Position numbers and translations under genes: made by a program. The notes under the pieces were generated by a model that was given only the letters and a program-made list of their open reading frames with translations, did not search any database and was not told the origin of the DNA. DNA of 64,000 nt from Polyangia bacterium (lineage in GTDB: Bacteria; Myxococcota_A; Polyangia; Fen-1088): NCBI GenBank assembly GCA_036268875.1, contig DATATI010000053.1, forward strand, positions 33,172 through 97,171, written 5' to 3'. Numbering within the stretch: position 1 is the first letter of the stretch; each line of letters opens with the position of its first letter. Shown piece after piece: positions 52,505 through 61,839 of the stretch.

Positions 52505-54813
52505 GCCTGCCGGGCGGTGCGCGGCTTCAGCGCCCGCAGTTTGTCTTCGACGTCGCGAAACTTGGCGTCGCGCCGCGAGACCTTCTCGTAAAAGTACAGC
52601 GCCTCCTGCCGATCGTTCATCCGCTCGAAGGCGCCGCCCAACAAATAATAGAGCAGCGTCGATTCGGTGGCGGTGGCCTGCGCGCAGTTCAACGCTTCTT
52701 TGTAGCGCATCACCGCCTCGGTGAACGACGCCTTCGCCTCCAGGCACTCGCCGATCATCGTGAGGGCAAAGACCTGCCGGCGCGGATCGCGGGCCAGCTG
52801 CTTGAACTCGGCGATGGCCGGATCCCACAGGCCCATCTCTTTGTAAGCGATGCCCAGATCGCCGTGCGAGGCGACGTCGACCGCTTGCCCATCGGCCATC
52901 CGCGCCAGCGGCGCGCCGCCGCGCCGGCCGCCCGACCCAACCTTGTCGATCACCGTGGCCGGCGCGCCCGGGATGGCGCCGGCGCCTGATTGGGCCTGCA
53001 CCATCTGCCGGACCTGGTGCAGTTTGCGATCGATGGCGTCGTGGCGCCCGAAACGATTCTGCAGATCGGTCAGCAACGCGCCCGCTTCGTCGGGCATGGC
53101 CTGCTCGATGAAAAAATCCACCTGCTCCATCTCCGACAGCAGGTCGTCCTCGCGGGAATTTCGGGCGATGTTCACTTCGGACAGCGGATCGTCCTCGAAG
53201 GCCAGCACCTCGGGGCCGCCGGCGTACGGATCGACTTCGATCTCCACCTCGTCGGTTTCGCCCAGGGTATCCTCGTCGACGATGTCGTCGTCCGACGCTT
53301 CCAGGGCGTCGCTGGAGGCGATCTCCAGACGGCCGCTGCGCGCGGTCTCCTGCGAGGTGATCTCGCTGGGCGCGGCGGGCGCCGGCCCGCCCCCCGGCGG
53401 CGCCAGCAAGGCGCGCGCTTTTTCCGACGTGGGATCGAGATCCAGCGCGCGCCCCGCCAGCTTTAGCGCGGCCGCTCGATCGGTCGGCAGAAGGTGCGCG
53501 GCCAGGTGCAAAAGCTCGTCGGCGGCGTCGGCCTTGCGGCCGAGCTGCGCCAGCACGGCCGACAGTTTTTCGCGCGCCGTTTGATCATTCGGCTGGATCT
53601 CGAACACCCGGCGCAGGTGATCGACCGCCCGATCGAGCAGCCCGTATTTCACGAACACATCGGTCTCGGCCATGATGCGCGAGACGTCCGGGTTGGGAGG
53701 CGGCGCGCCGGCAGAATCGCCGCCGGTGGCCGCCCCGCCGATGTCCATCTTGAAGCGCGCCTGGCTGGTCAGCCCCAGCGGCGTCGGCAACGAGCGCCGT
53801 CCGCCAGCGGCCGCTTCCGGCAACGGCGGCGTGCCCGACGCCGACGGCGGCGCGCCCAGCGAGCGCAGCGGCGCCAGCCCCCCCATCCCGCCCGTCGACA
53901 TCACCGATCCGGAACGGGTGTTCCAGCGTTTGATCAGCTCTTGCGTCTCGCTGTCGCCGGGCGCCAGCGACGCCGCCTTGCGGATGGCCGCGTCGCGCTC
54001 GCCGCTGCGGCCGCCTTCGTCGTGAAGCTGGGCCAGCTCTTTCCAGACTGACGCCGCCTTGGGCGCCTCGATCTGTTCGAAGGCGCGGGCCATCAGCGTG
54101 ACGTTGCGCGGATCGCGCGGGTCTGCCTTCAGCGCGCCCTGCAGCCGGGCCAGGGCCTGCCGCCCGTTGTTCTTGCTGATGTAGACGTCGGCCAGCTCGC
54201 GCGCCACCTCGAAGTTTTCGGCCTGGAAAAATAGCAGCCGCTCGGCCACGCGCACGAACTCGTCGGTGCGGCCCTGCGCCTTCAATTTCTCCGCGGCCTT
54301 GCCCAGCTCCCGCACCGCCTCGGCGGTGTCGCCGGCCTGCGACGCGGCCTCGGCCAGCTTGATGCGGGCGACGACGTTCTCGGGGCTGATCTCCACCATC
54401 TGGCGCAAGGCCGCCAGGGCCTCCGGCATCTTCCCGGCCTTTTGATAGGCCGCCGCCGCCAGGTCGAATTGCGACCAGGCGTCGGACATCAGCCCGAGGC
54501 GTTTGTAGGCGTCGGCCAGCTTGGCGTGCCCCTGCACCAAACCGGGTGATAGCTTCAGCACGTTCTTGTAGACCGCGACCGCCTTCTGGAAAAAGCCTTG
54601 CTCGGAGTACTGCTCGCCGGTCTTGAGGTAGATCTCCGTCGCGTCGGCGGCGGCGCCGCGCTTGGCGTGCAGCTCGGCCATCTTCAGCCAGGTGCGGGTC
54701 TCTTTCGGATCTTCCTGGACGACCTTGGCGAATTCGGCCAAGGCCTTGTCCAGCTGGCCGCGTTCCACGAACTTCTGGGCCGCGGCCAGGATCTTGTCCT
54801 TCTTGCTGATCAC
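52501..54813 (-). CDS. Long TPR-repeat protein
   Basis: About 770 residues, no signal peptide. N-terminal TPRs cover about 1-300 (AAAQKFVERGQLDKALAEF, AVAVYKNVLKLSPGLVQGHA). A Gly/Pro/Ser-rich spacer follows, then another TPR pair (YGLLDRAVDHLRRVFEIQPND), a very acidic region (EASDDDIVDEDTLGETDEVE) and C-terminal TPRs (EMGLWDPAIAEFKQLARDP). Homologues in Myxococcota begin at (M/V)ISKKDKILAAAQKF, so the GTG at 54813 is used. Likely a scaffold; coupled to hemF by a 4-nt overlap. Confidence 0.82.
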   Translation of the reverse strand: MISKKDKILAAAQKFVERGQLDKALAEFAKVVQEDPKETRTWLKMAELHAKRGAAADATEIYLKTGEQYSEQGFFQKAVAVYKNVLKLSPGLVQGHAKLADAYKRLGLMSDAWSQFDLAAAAYQKAGKMPEALAALRQMVEISPENVVARIKLAEAASQAGDTAEAVRELGKAAEKLKAQGRTDEFVRVAERLLFFQAENFEVARELADVYISKNNGRQALARLQGALKADPRDPRNVTLMARAFEQIEAPKAASVWKELAQLHDEGGRSGERDAAIRKAASLAPGDSETQELIKRWNTRSGSVMSTGGMGGLAPLRSLGAPPSASGTPPLPEAAAGGRRSLPTPLGLTSQARFKMDIGGAATGGDSAGAPPPNPDVSRIMAETDVFVKYGLLDRAVDHLRRVFEIQPNDQTAREKLSAVLAQLGRKADAADELLHLAAHLLPTDRAAALKLAGRALDLDPTSEKARALLAPPGGGPAPAAPSEITSQETARSGRLEIASSDALEASDDDIVDEDTLGETDEVEIEVDPYAGGPEVLAFEDDPLSEVNIARNSREDDLLSEMEQVDFFIEQAMPDEAGALLTDLQNRFGRHDAIDRKLHQVRQMVQAQSGAGAIPGAPATVIDKVGSGGRRGGAPLARMADGQAVDVASHGDLGIAYKEMGLWDPAIAEFKQLARDPRRQVFALTMIGECLEAKASFTEAVMRYKEALNCAQATATESTLLYYLLGGAFERMNDRQEALYFYEKVSRRDAKFRDVEDKLRALKPRTARQA

Positions 54814-54907
54814 GGGGGCGCCACCACCAAGTGTTACCGCGAACCGCAAACCTGTAAAGGCGCGAAGAGTCTAGCGTCTTGGCGCTGTGGGCGGCGCCGC
54901 CCGCCAG

Positions 54908-56230
54908 TCAAAGGCGTTCGACCAGATGGGTGTCCAGGCGCCCGGCCACGAAGTCGGGGTTGGCCAGCAGGCGGCGGTGAAAATCGAGGTTGGTCTTGCA
55001 TCCCTCGACGACGAACTCCGACAGGGCGCGCCGCAGCCGGGCCAGCGCGTGCGGACGGTTCTCGGCGCGCACGATCAGCTTGGCCAGCAGCGAGTCATAG
55101 TGCGACGGCACGACGTAGTTGCTGTAGATGTGCGTGTCCACGCGGACGCCCAGGCCGCCGGGCAGGTTCAGGGCGGTGATCCGGCCGGGCGACGGCGCGA
55201 AGGTGTTGGGATCTTCGGCGTTGATGCGCAGCTCGATGGCGTGGCCGCGCGGGCGAATATTCGAGGACAGCTTCAGCGATTCGCCGGCCGCCAGGCGCAT
55301 CTGCTCGCGCACCAGATCGACCCCGAAGACTTCTTCGGTGACGGTGTGCTCGACCTGGATGCGCGTGTTCATCTCCATGAAGTAGAACTGCTTGTCTTCG
55401 TCCAGCAGAAACTCCAGCGTGCCGACGGTCTTGTAACCGATCGATTCGGTGGCCTTGCGCGCGACCTCCAACAGTTCGGCCCGGCGGGCGTCGTCCAGCG
55501 CCACCGACGGCGCCTCCTCGACCAGCTTCTGGTGGCGGCGCTGGATCGAACACTCGCGCTCGCCCAGTGAAATAGCCCGGCTGCCGTCACCCAGCACCTG
55601 CACCTCGACGTGGCGCGGGCGTTCGACATAGCGTTCCAGGTAGACCGCCGGGTTGCCAAAACCTGCCTGGGCTTCAGACCGCGCGGCGGCCAGCTGCGCC
55701 GACAGCCGCGACAGGTCCTCGACGATCTTCATGCCGCGACCGCCGCCGCCCGCCGAAGCCTTGATGATGATCGGAAAACCGATCCGTTCGACCGCCTCCT
55801 CGGCGTCGCGATCGGTCTCGATGACGCCGGTGCCGGGCAAGATCGGAACACCGGCCGCGGTCATCGCCGCGCGCGCCGAAACCTTGTCACCCATCAGGCG
55901 CATCAGCTCGGGCTGCGGTCCGATCCACTGCAGGCCGCAGCGCTGAACCACGGCGGCGAAGTGGGCGTTCTCCGAAAGAAACCCGTAACCCGGGTGCACC
56001 GAATCGGCGCCCGAGATCTCGGCCGCGCTGATGATGGCCGGGATCGACAGATAAGAAAGGCGCGCCGGCGGCGGGCCGATGCACACCTTCTCGTCGGCAA
56101 AACGCACGTGCAAGGCGTCGGCGTCGGCGGTCGAGTGCACCGCCACCGAGCGCAAGCCCATCTCGCGGCAGGCACGGATCACGCGCAGGGCGATCTCGCC
56201 CCGGTTGGCTATGAGGACTTTCTTAAACAG
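54908..56230 (-). CDS. accC: Biotin carboxylase subunit of acetyl-CoA carboxylase
   Basis: 440 residues if the first conserved residues FKKVLIANRGEIALR are included. ATP-grasp features are clear: GYGFLSENAHFAAV, the Gly-rich ASAGGGGRGMKIV and EMNTRIQVEHTVTEEVFGVDLVREQ. The only codon that could start before FKKVL is CTG at 56230, 3 nt after the accB stop; the first standard start (GTG, 56182) would remove the N-terminal biotin-carboxylase strand. Translation coupled to accB from a rare CTG is the best reading. It carboxylates biotin on AccB for fatty-acid synthesis. Confidence 0.9.
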   Translation of the reverse strand: MFKKVLIANRGEIALRVIRACREMGLRSVAVHSTADADALHVRFADEKVCIGPPPARLSYLSIPAIISAAEISGADSVHPGYGFLSENAHFAAVVQRCGLQWIGPQPELMRLMGDKVSARAAMTAAGVPILPGTGVIETDRDAEEAVERIGFPIIIKASAGGGGRGMKIVEDLSRLSAQLAAARSEAQAGFGNPAVYLERYVERPRHVEVQVLGDGSRAISLGERECSIQRRHQKLVEEAPSVALDDARRAELLEVARKATESIGYKTVGTLEFLLDEDKQFYFMEMNTRIQVEHTVTEEVFGVDLVREQMRLAAGESLKLSSNIRPRGHAIELRINAEDPNTFAPSPGRITALNLPGGLGVRVDTHIYSNYVVPSHYDSLLAKLIVRAENRPHALARLRRALSEFVVEGCKTNLDFHRRLLANPDFVAGRLDTHLVERL

Positions 56231-56233
56231 GGA

Positions 56234-56794
56234 TCAACTCTTGCTGAGTCGGATCATCGGCTGGCCGTATTCGACGTGCTCGCCGTTCTGCACCAGGATC
56301 TCCGCCACGCGGCCGTCGGCCTCCGATTCGATCTCGTTCATCAGCTTCATGGCTTCGACGATGCAGACCACCTGGCCTTTGCGCACGGACTGCCCGATCT
56401 CGACGAAGACGGCGGCGTCGGGCGACGGCGCGCGATAGAACGTGCCGACGAACGGCGAGCTGACGAACGTGCCTGGCTCGGCGGCGGCCTCACCGGCGGA
56501 CGAGCCCGGCGCCGGGGCCAGCGATAGCCCGGGCAGCGGCAGCACCGCCCGACCGGTGTCGACCGAACCGCCGGCCATCTGGCGGCGCACCCGCACGTGG
56601 CCGCCCGGATCGGCTTCCACCTCGGACAGATTGAATTCACCGGCGATGCGCGCCAGCTCGCGCACGACGTGGAGGTCGATGCCGCTCCCAGCGCCCGGGT
56701 TCTTGCCGGCCGGCTTTTCGGCCGCCTTGGAAACCTTGGCCGGGACCGGGGCGCTAGCCGACGGCCTGGCCTTCGACTGATTGCGCTTGTTCAT
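56234..56794 (-). CDS. accB: Biotin carboxyl carrier protein of acetyl-CoA carboxylase
   Basis: 186 residues: a Lys/Pro/Ala-rich N-terminus, a short helix region (VVRELARIAGEFNLSEVEAD), a Pro/Ala linker and the biotinyl domain with VEAMKLMNEIE (biotin Lys150). The ATG at 56794 overlaps the aroQ stop by 4 nt. The conserved C-terminus ends YGQPMIRLSKS. Confidence 0.94.
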   Translation of the reverse strand: MNKRNQSKARPSASAPVPAKVSKAAEKPAGKNPGAGSGIDLHVVRELARIAGEFNLSEVEADPGGHVRVRRQMAGGSVDTGRAVLPLPGLSLAPAPGSSAGEAAAEPGTFVSSPFVGTFYRAPSPDAAVFVEIGQSVRKGQVVCIVEAMKLMNEIESEADGRVAEILVQNGEHVEYGQPMIRLSKS

Positions 56795-57264
56795 CGCGAT
56801 AGACGTCCTTTCTGTTTCAAGATGTCGATGGCCGCCGCCAGCGCCAGCCGATAGCTGGTCGGCCCAAAACCGCAGATCTGGCCGACGCACACCGCGGTCA
56901 GGAACGAATGGTGGCGAAAGCTTTCGCGGGCGGCGATGTTCGACAGGTGCACCTCGATCGTCGGCAGCGTACTGGCCACGATCGAATCGCGCAGCGCCAC
57001 GCTGGTGTGCGTGAAGCCGGCGCCATTAATGATGATGACGTCGGCGTCGCTGCGCGCCTGTTGAATGGCGTCGATCAAGGCACCTTCGTGGTTCGACTGC
57101 TGCGATCGCACGGTCACGCCCGCCGCCTTGCCGGTGGCGCCGAGCTCGGCGTCGATCTCGGCCAGGGTCATCGACCCGTAGATCTCCGGCTCGCGCTCTC
57201 CGAGCAGGTTCAAGTTGGGCCCGTGCAGAACGACCACGGTGGGAGGCAGCGGCTTCTTCGCCAT
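56791..57264 (-). CDS. aroQ: Type II 3-dehydroquinate dehydratase
   Basis: 157 residues, the usual length. Signature LHGPNLNLLGEREPEIYGS (with the catalytic Arg/Tyr loop), QSNHEGALIDAIQQA, INGAGFTHTSVALRDS and the His-containing EVHLSNIAARESFRHHS. It makes 3-dehydroshikimate in the shikimate pathway. It is followed by accB-accC, an arrangement common in this phylum. Confidence 0.95.
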   Translation of the reverse strand: MAKKPLPPTVVVLHGPNLNLLGEREPEIYGSMTLAEIDAELGATGKAAGVTVRSQQSNHEGALIDAIQQARSDADVIIINGAGFTHTSVALRDSIVASTLPTIEVHLSNIAARESFRHHSFLTAVCVGQICGFGPTSYRLALAAAIDILKQKGRLSR

Positions 57265-57272
57265 GGGCGAGG

Positions 57273-57641
57273 CTACTGCAGCTCCGCGCGGATCTGAGGC
57301 GCGGCCAGCTTGACCAGATAGCGCGCCTTGCCCGCGTTGCCGGTGGGCAAAAGCCCGCAGGCCAAAAAATAGTCCTTGGTCAAAAGCAGCATCACCACCG
57401 TCAGCTTGTCGGTCCGGATGGTCACCTCGCGCAGGCCGCCCAGCTCTGACCGTTCGGCGGCGCCGCGCGCCTGACCGACCAGGTGACCGAACTCCATGGC
57501 CACGGTGTGAAGGTCGATGCCCCTGCCGCCCTGCCCGTCGCGCATGAACGAATCGAGGGCGATGCCGTCAAAACCCATCACCAGGCCACCGATGGCACCG
57601 TCCAGACGATTCACCAGCTTCTGAATGTTTTCACGAAACAT
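57273..57641 (-). CDS. Roadblock/LC7-domain protein
   Basis: A 122-residue protein with the roadblock fold pattern: a helix LVNRLDGAIGGLVMGFDGIAL, TVAMEFGHLVGQAR, then strands EVTIRTDKLTVVMLLLTKDYFLACGL. Roadblock proteins, such as MglB, regulate small Ras-like GTPases, often polarity or motility switches. No GTPase gene is adjacent. It sits 8 bp before aroQ and is likely co-transcribed with it. Confidence 0.8.
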   Translation of the reverse strand: MFRENIQKLVNRLDGAIGGLVMGFDGIALDSFMRDGQGGRGIDLHTVAMEFGHLVGQARGAAERSELGGLREVTIRTDKLTVVMLLLTKDYFLACGLLPTGNAGKARYLVKLAAPQIRAELQ

Positions 57642-57722
57642 GGGTTCGCCTTGCCTCCGGCTTGTACTCGTTCCGTCTTCCAGGTGTCAAGGTCGGGCGG
57701 CCCGCGCGCCCGTCGGCCGCCA

Positions 57723-58631
57723 TCAGGTTACCGCCGCTTCGCGCGCGGTCAGCACGCCGTTGAACGCGTCCAGCTCGCACAGCGTGCCGTACGGCAGCGC
57801 GCGGTTGCGGGTGCCGTGGCCGACCGGCGCGCCGATCACCACCGGGATGGCCAGCCGGCCCAGGCGATCCAGCAGCACCTCCTGCGCGGTGGGCGAATTG
57901 ACCCGGGTGGCTTCCGGTTCGTCGCAGCCGGTGAAATCGCCGACCACCACGGCGCTGACCGCGTTGAACACGCCCGCCAGATCCAGCGTCGTCAGCAAGC
58001 GATCGATGCGGTACGGCCGTTCGCCGAGATCTTCGATGAAAAGAATGGCCCCGTCGAGAGCAGGCAGAAACGGCGTGCCCAGCAAGCGCGAGAAGACCTC
58101 CAGGTTGCCGCCCAGCAACGGTCCGGCGGCGCGCCCAGGGATCACGCAGCCCATTCCGGATAGCAACACGCCGGGGTGGGGATCTTCCAGTAGCCGAAAC
58201 AGCGCCTGCTGATCGCTGTCGCCCAGATTGCCAAACTGGGTGACCACCGGACCGTGGACCGCGGCGACGCCGGCGCGGGCGGCGAAGGCCAGCAGCGCCG
58301 TCCCGTCGGAGAACCCGATCAGCGGCCGCGGCCGGGCGCGAAGATCTTCCGGATCCAGAAACGGCAGCAAGCGCAAAAGGCCGTACCCCCCGCGCGCCAT
58401 CATCACCGCCTTTGCCTCCGGGTCGGCCAGCGCGGCGCGGAGTTCTTCCAGGCGGCGCTGATCGGGGCCGGCGAGAAAGCCGTCGCGGGCGAACACGCCT
58501 TCGCCAAAGCGGACGTCGAAGCGCTGGCGCAGCACCGCCACGCCGGACAGAAACGCTTCGCGCGGGACCGGCCCCGACGGCGCCACCACGCGGATGACGT
58601 CGCCAGCCCGCAACCGGGGAGGACGGATCAC
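57723..58631 (-). CDS. Muramoyltetrapeptide (LD-)carboxypeptidase, S66 family
   Basis: 302 residues with the S66 layout: IRVVAPSGPVPREAF, the nucleophile Ser in LIGFSDGTALL, the Glu in LLGGNLEVFSRLLGTPF and the His in GAPVGHGTRNRALPYG. It trims the terminal D-alanine from murein tetrapeptides in recycling. GTG start overlaps the preceding PilZ-like gene by 4 nt. Confidence 0.93.
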   Translation of the reverse strand: MIRPPRLRAGDVIRVVAPSGPVPREAFLSGVAVLRQRFDVRFGEGVFARDGFLAGPDQRRLEELRAALADPEAKAVMMARGGYGLLRLLPFLDPEDLRARPRPLIGFSDGTALLAFAARAGVAAVHGPVVTQFGNLGDSDQQALFRLLEDPHPGVLLSGMGCVIPGRAAGPLLGGNLEVFSRLLGTPFLPALDGAILFIEDLGERPYRIDRLLTTLDLAGVFNAVSAVVVGDFTGCDEPEATRVNSPTAQEVLLDRLGRLAIPVVIGAPVGHGTRNRALPYGTLCELDAFNGVLTAREAAVT

Positions 58632-59110
58632 CGGCGTCGTCTGCGGCGACGGCCGCCGCCGCCCGGGCCGGGATTGGGATCGGCGCCGTTGCCGGCCGGC
58701 GTGGCCGGCGCTTCACCGTCGCTGCCGCCGGCGTCGTCGTCGCCGGCACCGGTCGTGGTGGCCGCGCTGTCGACGATCGAAGCCGGCATAACCGGCGCCG
58801 CCGCTGCCGGCTCGGGCGCTGCCGGCACGGCCACCGCCGCGGGCGCCGCCGCCGCCACCGGTGCTGGTCGGACCGCCGGCGCGGCGACGAAGCGAATGCG
58901 CATTCCGGCCTGCATGCTCTCCGTCGATTCGACCACCTGTTCGACGCGGCCGTATCTCGTCACCTGATCGACGGTCAGCTGCAAAACGGTACCCACCGGC
59001 ATCGGCTCGCCGACGCTGAGGAAAAAGCCATTCGCATCCTGATCGCGCGCAGGCGCCGATTTCGCGACCACGGTACCCGCATAGCGAACTTCGATCGTCG
59101 GTTCTTCCAC
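58628..59110 (-). CDS. PilZ-like domain protein with low-complexity tail
   Basis: 160 residues. The first 75 form a small beta-rich domain (EVRYAGTVVAKSAPARDQD, GFFLSVGEPMPVGTVLQL, AGMRIRFVA) that looks like a degenerate PilZ domain. The usual RxxxR c-di-GMP motif is not evident, so ligand binding is doubtful. An Ala/Pro-rich region and a Gly/poly-Arg end (GGGGRRRRRRR) follow. Coupled to the carboxypeptidase gene. Confidence 0.65.
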   Translation of the reverse strand: MEEPTIEVRYAGTVVAKSAPARDQDANGFFLSVGEPMPVGTVLQLTVDQVTRYGRVEQVVESTESMQAGMRIRFVAAPAVRPAPVAAAAPAAVAVPAAPEPAAAAPVMPASIVDSAATTTGAGDDDAGGSDGEAPATPAGNGADPNPGPGGGGRRRRRRR

Positions 59111-59262
59111 AGCCCGCTATTTTATCCCAAGCCCGCCCGCGGGGAAAAAACTCCGCACTGCAGTTGTCGCGGCCGTCCTGGTCCCTTACCATTCCGGGCG
59201 CGCCGGAGTCTTCCGGCTTTCCAGGTCGAAGAAGTTCACCCCTTTGTAAGGAGAACGCACCG

Positions 59263-59571
59263 ATGAAGCGAACATTGATGGTTCTGGTGACCGCGCTGGC
59301 GATGGGCATTTCCGGGCTCGCCGCGGCCCAGGACAAGCCGGACTGCAGCGAGAAGCAAAAGGCCGTCGACGACGCCAAAACGGAAGCGAAAGCCGCCGCC
59401 AAGCCCGATCTGTCTAGCTGCAAGGACATGAAGGGCAAAGAGAAGAGCGAGTGCGAAAAGCCGCTGAAGGCAGCGGCCAAGGACGCCGCCAAGGCGGCCA
59501 AGGACAAGATCAAGGACGCCAACACCGCCCTCGGCTGTTGCAAGAACCCGAAGAAGAAGGGCTGCTCGTAG
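59263..59571 (+). CDS. Small secreted Lys/Ala-rich protein
   Basis: A 102-residue protein with a signal peptide (TLMVLVTALAMGISGLAAAQ), charged helices rich in Lys and Ala (AKTEAKAAAKPD, AAKDAAKAAKDKIKDA), five Cys, including a CC pair, and a KKKGCS end. AAGGAG lies just upstream of the ATG. No family is recognised; it probably coats or binds in the envelope. Confidence 0.72.
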   Translation: MKRTLMVLVTALAMGISGLAAAQDKPDCSEKQKAVDDAKTEAKAAAKPDLSSCKDMKGKEKSECEKPLKAAAKDAAKAAKDKIKDANTALGCCKNPKKKGCS

Positions 59572-59609
59572 GTCGTTCGGCCCCCATCCGTTTGCGGGCG
59601 AGGGCGCCG

Positions 59610-60005
59610 ATGGCGGCGCCCTCGCTGGCGATTCTCGCGGCGGCGCTGGCGGTGGTTTTCTTTGCCGGGCCCGCCGCGCGCGCCGACGACGATCCCGATC
59701 CCTGGTTCGGGCGCGACAAGGCGCTGCACTTTTCGGCCAGCGCGTTCATCGCCGCCGGCAGCTACGGCGTCGCGCGCGTGGGACTCGACGATCCCCGGCC
59801 GTGCCTGTTGATCGCCGGCAGCGTGGCCTTGGCCGCCGGGGCCGGCAAAGAGCTGTACGATCTGTCCGGGCATGGCGATGCCTCGTGGCGGGATCTCACC
59901 TGGGACGCCATCGGCACAGCGACGGGCCTGCTGGTGGCCTGGGCCGTTGACCGCACGATCACCTGGTGGCTGCAACCGCCCGCGACGGCGCCGGCGTCCC
60001 CTTGA
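59610..60005 (+). CDS. YfiM/DUF2279-like exported protein
   Basis: 131 residues: a signal segment (LAILAAALAVVFFAGPAARA), then WFGRDKALHFSASAFIAAGSYG, AGKELYDLSGHGDASWRDL and WDAIGTATGLLVAW, the pattern of the YfiM/DUF2279 family (DKxxHF, GKExxD, xxD...DxxGT). The family is membrane-associated with unknown role. It starts 38 bp after the small secreted protein's stop. Confidence 0.8.
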   Translation: MAAPSLAILAAALAVVFFAGPAARADDDPDPWFGRDKALHFSASAFIAAGSYGVARVGLDDPRPCLLIAGSVALAAGAGKELYDLSGHGDASWRDLTWDAIGTATGLLVAWAVDRTITWWLQPPATAPASP

Positions 60006-60096
60006 GTTTCAAGCGAGCGGGGCTTAAGGTCTTCCAGATCTACGATCGCCCTGCGCTTCAAACCCAAGCTATTTATCTTCGGAGGTCAGTTCGCTT

Positions 60097-60546
60097 ATGA
60101 GAAGAGGGATCACACCGACGGTGCGGTTGGCGGCGATGGCCATCGCGATTGCGGCGCTGCTGGGTACGGGAAATCGCCCGGTTTTCGCCGGCGAGGAAGA
60201 TGATCTGCAGCGGCAGATCGATACCCAGCGCGCGGGGCTGTCCGACCTGGATCGGCTGGACGACCTGCGCGCCACCACCGATGAGATCACGCTTTTGAAA
60301 AGCTGGCTGGACGAAGCCTGGAACCTGCGTTCCAAGCACGAATACGACGAAGTGCGCGAGGTCCTGGATCGTTGCATCGCCCAGGCCGAGCTGATCCGCC
60401 AGAAGATCAACGCCGCCCGCCTGCGCGCCCAGCTGCAAAAGCGCGAGGCCACGTTGGCCGATCTGCACGACAAGATTCAGAAGACCAAGCAGGCCCTGCT
60501 GGACATGACGATCAAGAAGAAGGCCCTGGAAGGGACCGTGCAATGA
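60097..60546 (+). CDS. Periplasmic coiled-coil protein
   Basis: 149 residues with a signal peptide (VRLAAMAIAIAALLGTGNRPVFA) and an almost wholly helical mature part with coiled-coil heptads (LRAQLQKREATLADLHDKIQ). GGAGG precedes the ATG. It overlaps the OmpA-family gene by 4 nt, so the two products probably act together at the outer membrane or peptidoglycan. Confidence 0.78.
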   Translation: MRRGITPTVRLAAMAIAIAALLGTGNRPVFAGEEDDLQRQIDTQRAGLSDLDRLDDLRATTDEITLLKSWLDEAWNLRSKHEYDEVREVLDRCIAQAELIRQKINAARLRAQLQKREATLADLHDKIQKTKQALLDMTIKKKALEGTVQ

Positions 60547-61718
60547 AAGCGATCGTCGGTTCCTTGTTGCTGGCCGCCGCCGTTGTTGGTTGCGCCACCC
60601 CGCCCAAACCGCGCGAGCTGGAGGCGTACGACAGTCTGAAGCGATCCTCGCCGATCAGCGACGCCGCCAAGCGATCGCCCGATCTGGTGTCCACCGCGGA
60701 TCGGCTGGGAGAAAAAGCGCGCGACGAATGGCAGTCGAACGATCTCGATGAATCGCGGCGCGACGCCTTGATGGCCGACATCAAGCTGAAGACCGCGCTG
60801 GCCCTGACCGAGCAGGAAAAATCCAAGGCGCGCGTGCAGCAGGTGTCCGCCGAGCAAGGCGCCGCCGAAGAAGAGTACGCCAGCCTGGCCAAGGATCTGG
60901 CCGCCGCCACCGAGCAGGTCAACCTGATGATCAAGCTCGGCGAGGCGCGAAAGTCCGCCGATGCCGATCGGCAGCGCCTGTCCGAACAGATGACCACCGA
61001 GCAGCAGAAGGCCCAGGCCGAGCAGCAAAAGCTGGCCCTGCAGCTGGCCACCGAGCAAAAGGTGGCCAGCGCGCAGCTGGCCCTGCGCACCGCCGACACG
61101 GTGGACGCCGGCAAGTACGCCAAGGCCGAATACCAGACCGCCGCCGAGATGTTCTCCAAGGCCCAGCTGGAGGTGAAGAACGGCAACCTGCTGGGCGCGC
61201 AAGCCAGCGCCGAGGTGGCCAAGAATAACGCCGACCGCGCCACCGAGATCTCCAAGCCGCAATACGAGCAGGCCGAGCAAGTGTCGCAAAACAAGATGCG
61301 CGACGAATCCTTGGAGCACGACGCCACCGCCATCTCCGCCGCCCAGGTGCGCCGCGAACGGCGCGGAAACCTGCAGCGCCTGGTGATCGCTCTGCAAGAT
61401 CTCTTCAGCAAGAGGCAAACGTCGATCACCGCCGGCAAAGACGGCTCCTTGGACGCCGTCGCCGCCCTGATCAACAAATACCCGACCTACCCCGTTCAGG
61501 TCATGGGCCACACTGACAACCGCGGCAAATCAGGCGAGCTGATCGCGTTGTCCGCCGCGCGCGCGCAAGCCGTGTTCTCGGCGCTGGTGTCCCGCGGGGT
61601 CGAGGCCAAGCGCTTGCTGGTCAGCGGCCAAGGCGGCGACGATCCGATCGCGGACAACCGGACCGCGGCCGGCCGCGCGAAGAACAATCGGATTGAAGTG
61701 ATCTTTCTGTATCACTAA
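60543..61718 (+). CDS. OmpA-family lipoprotein with coiled coil
   Basis: 391 residues: lipobox VVGC, about 240 residues of helical coiled coil rich in Gln/Glu/Lys/Ala, and a C-terminal OmpA/MotB peptidoglycan-binding domain (VQVMGHTDNRGKSGELIAL, ARAQAVFSALVSRGVEAKRL, NRTAAGRAKNNRIEVIF). It links the outer membrane to peptidoglycan. Coupled to the coiled-coil gene upstream. Confidence 0.92.
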   Translation: MKAIVGSLLLAAAVVGCATPPKPRELEAYDSLKRSSPISDAAKRSPDLVSTADRLGEKARDEWQSNDLDESRRDALMADIKLKTALALTEQEKSKARVQQVSAEQGAAEEEYASLAKDLAAATEQVNLMIKLGEARKSADADRQRLSEQMTTEQQKAQAEQQKLALQLATEQKVASAQLALRTADTVDAGKYAKAEYQTAAEMFSKAQLEVKNGNLLGAQASAEVAKNNADRATEISKPQYEQAEQVSQNKMRDESLEHDATAISAAQVRRERRGNLQRLVIALQDLFSKRQTSITAGKDGSLDAVAALINKYPTYPVQVMGHTDNRGKSGELIALSAARAQAVFSALVSRGVEAKRLLVSGQGGDDPIADNRTAAGRAKNNRIEVIFLYH

Positions 61719-61839
61719 GAGACGACGCGAGCGCAGAGACGAAGGCGGCGCGGCACTCGCTTCGTGCTTCGTATTACGATCTGATCCGTGGGACGTGGTC
61801 CTCGCTTACGCTCGGAACCACGCCGCTGAGCGGCCCGAC

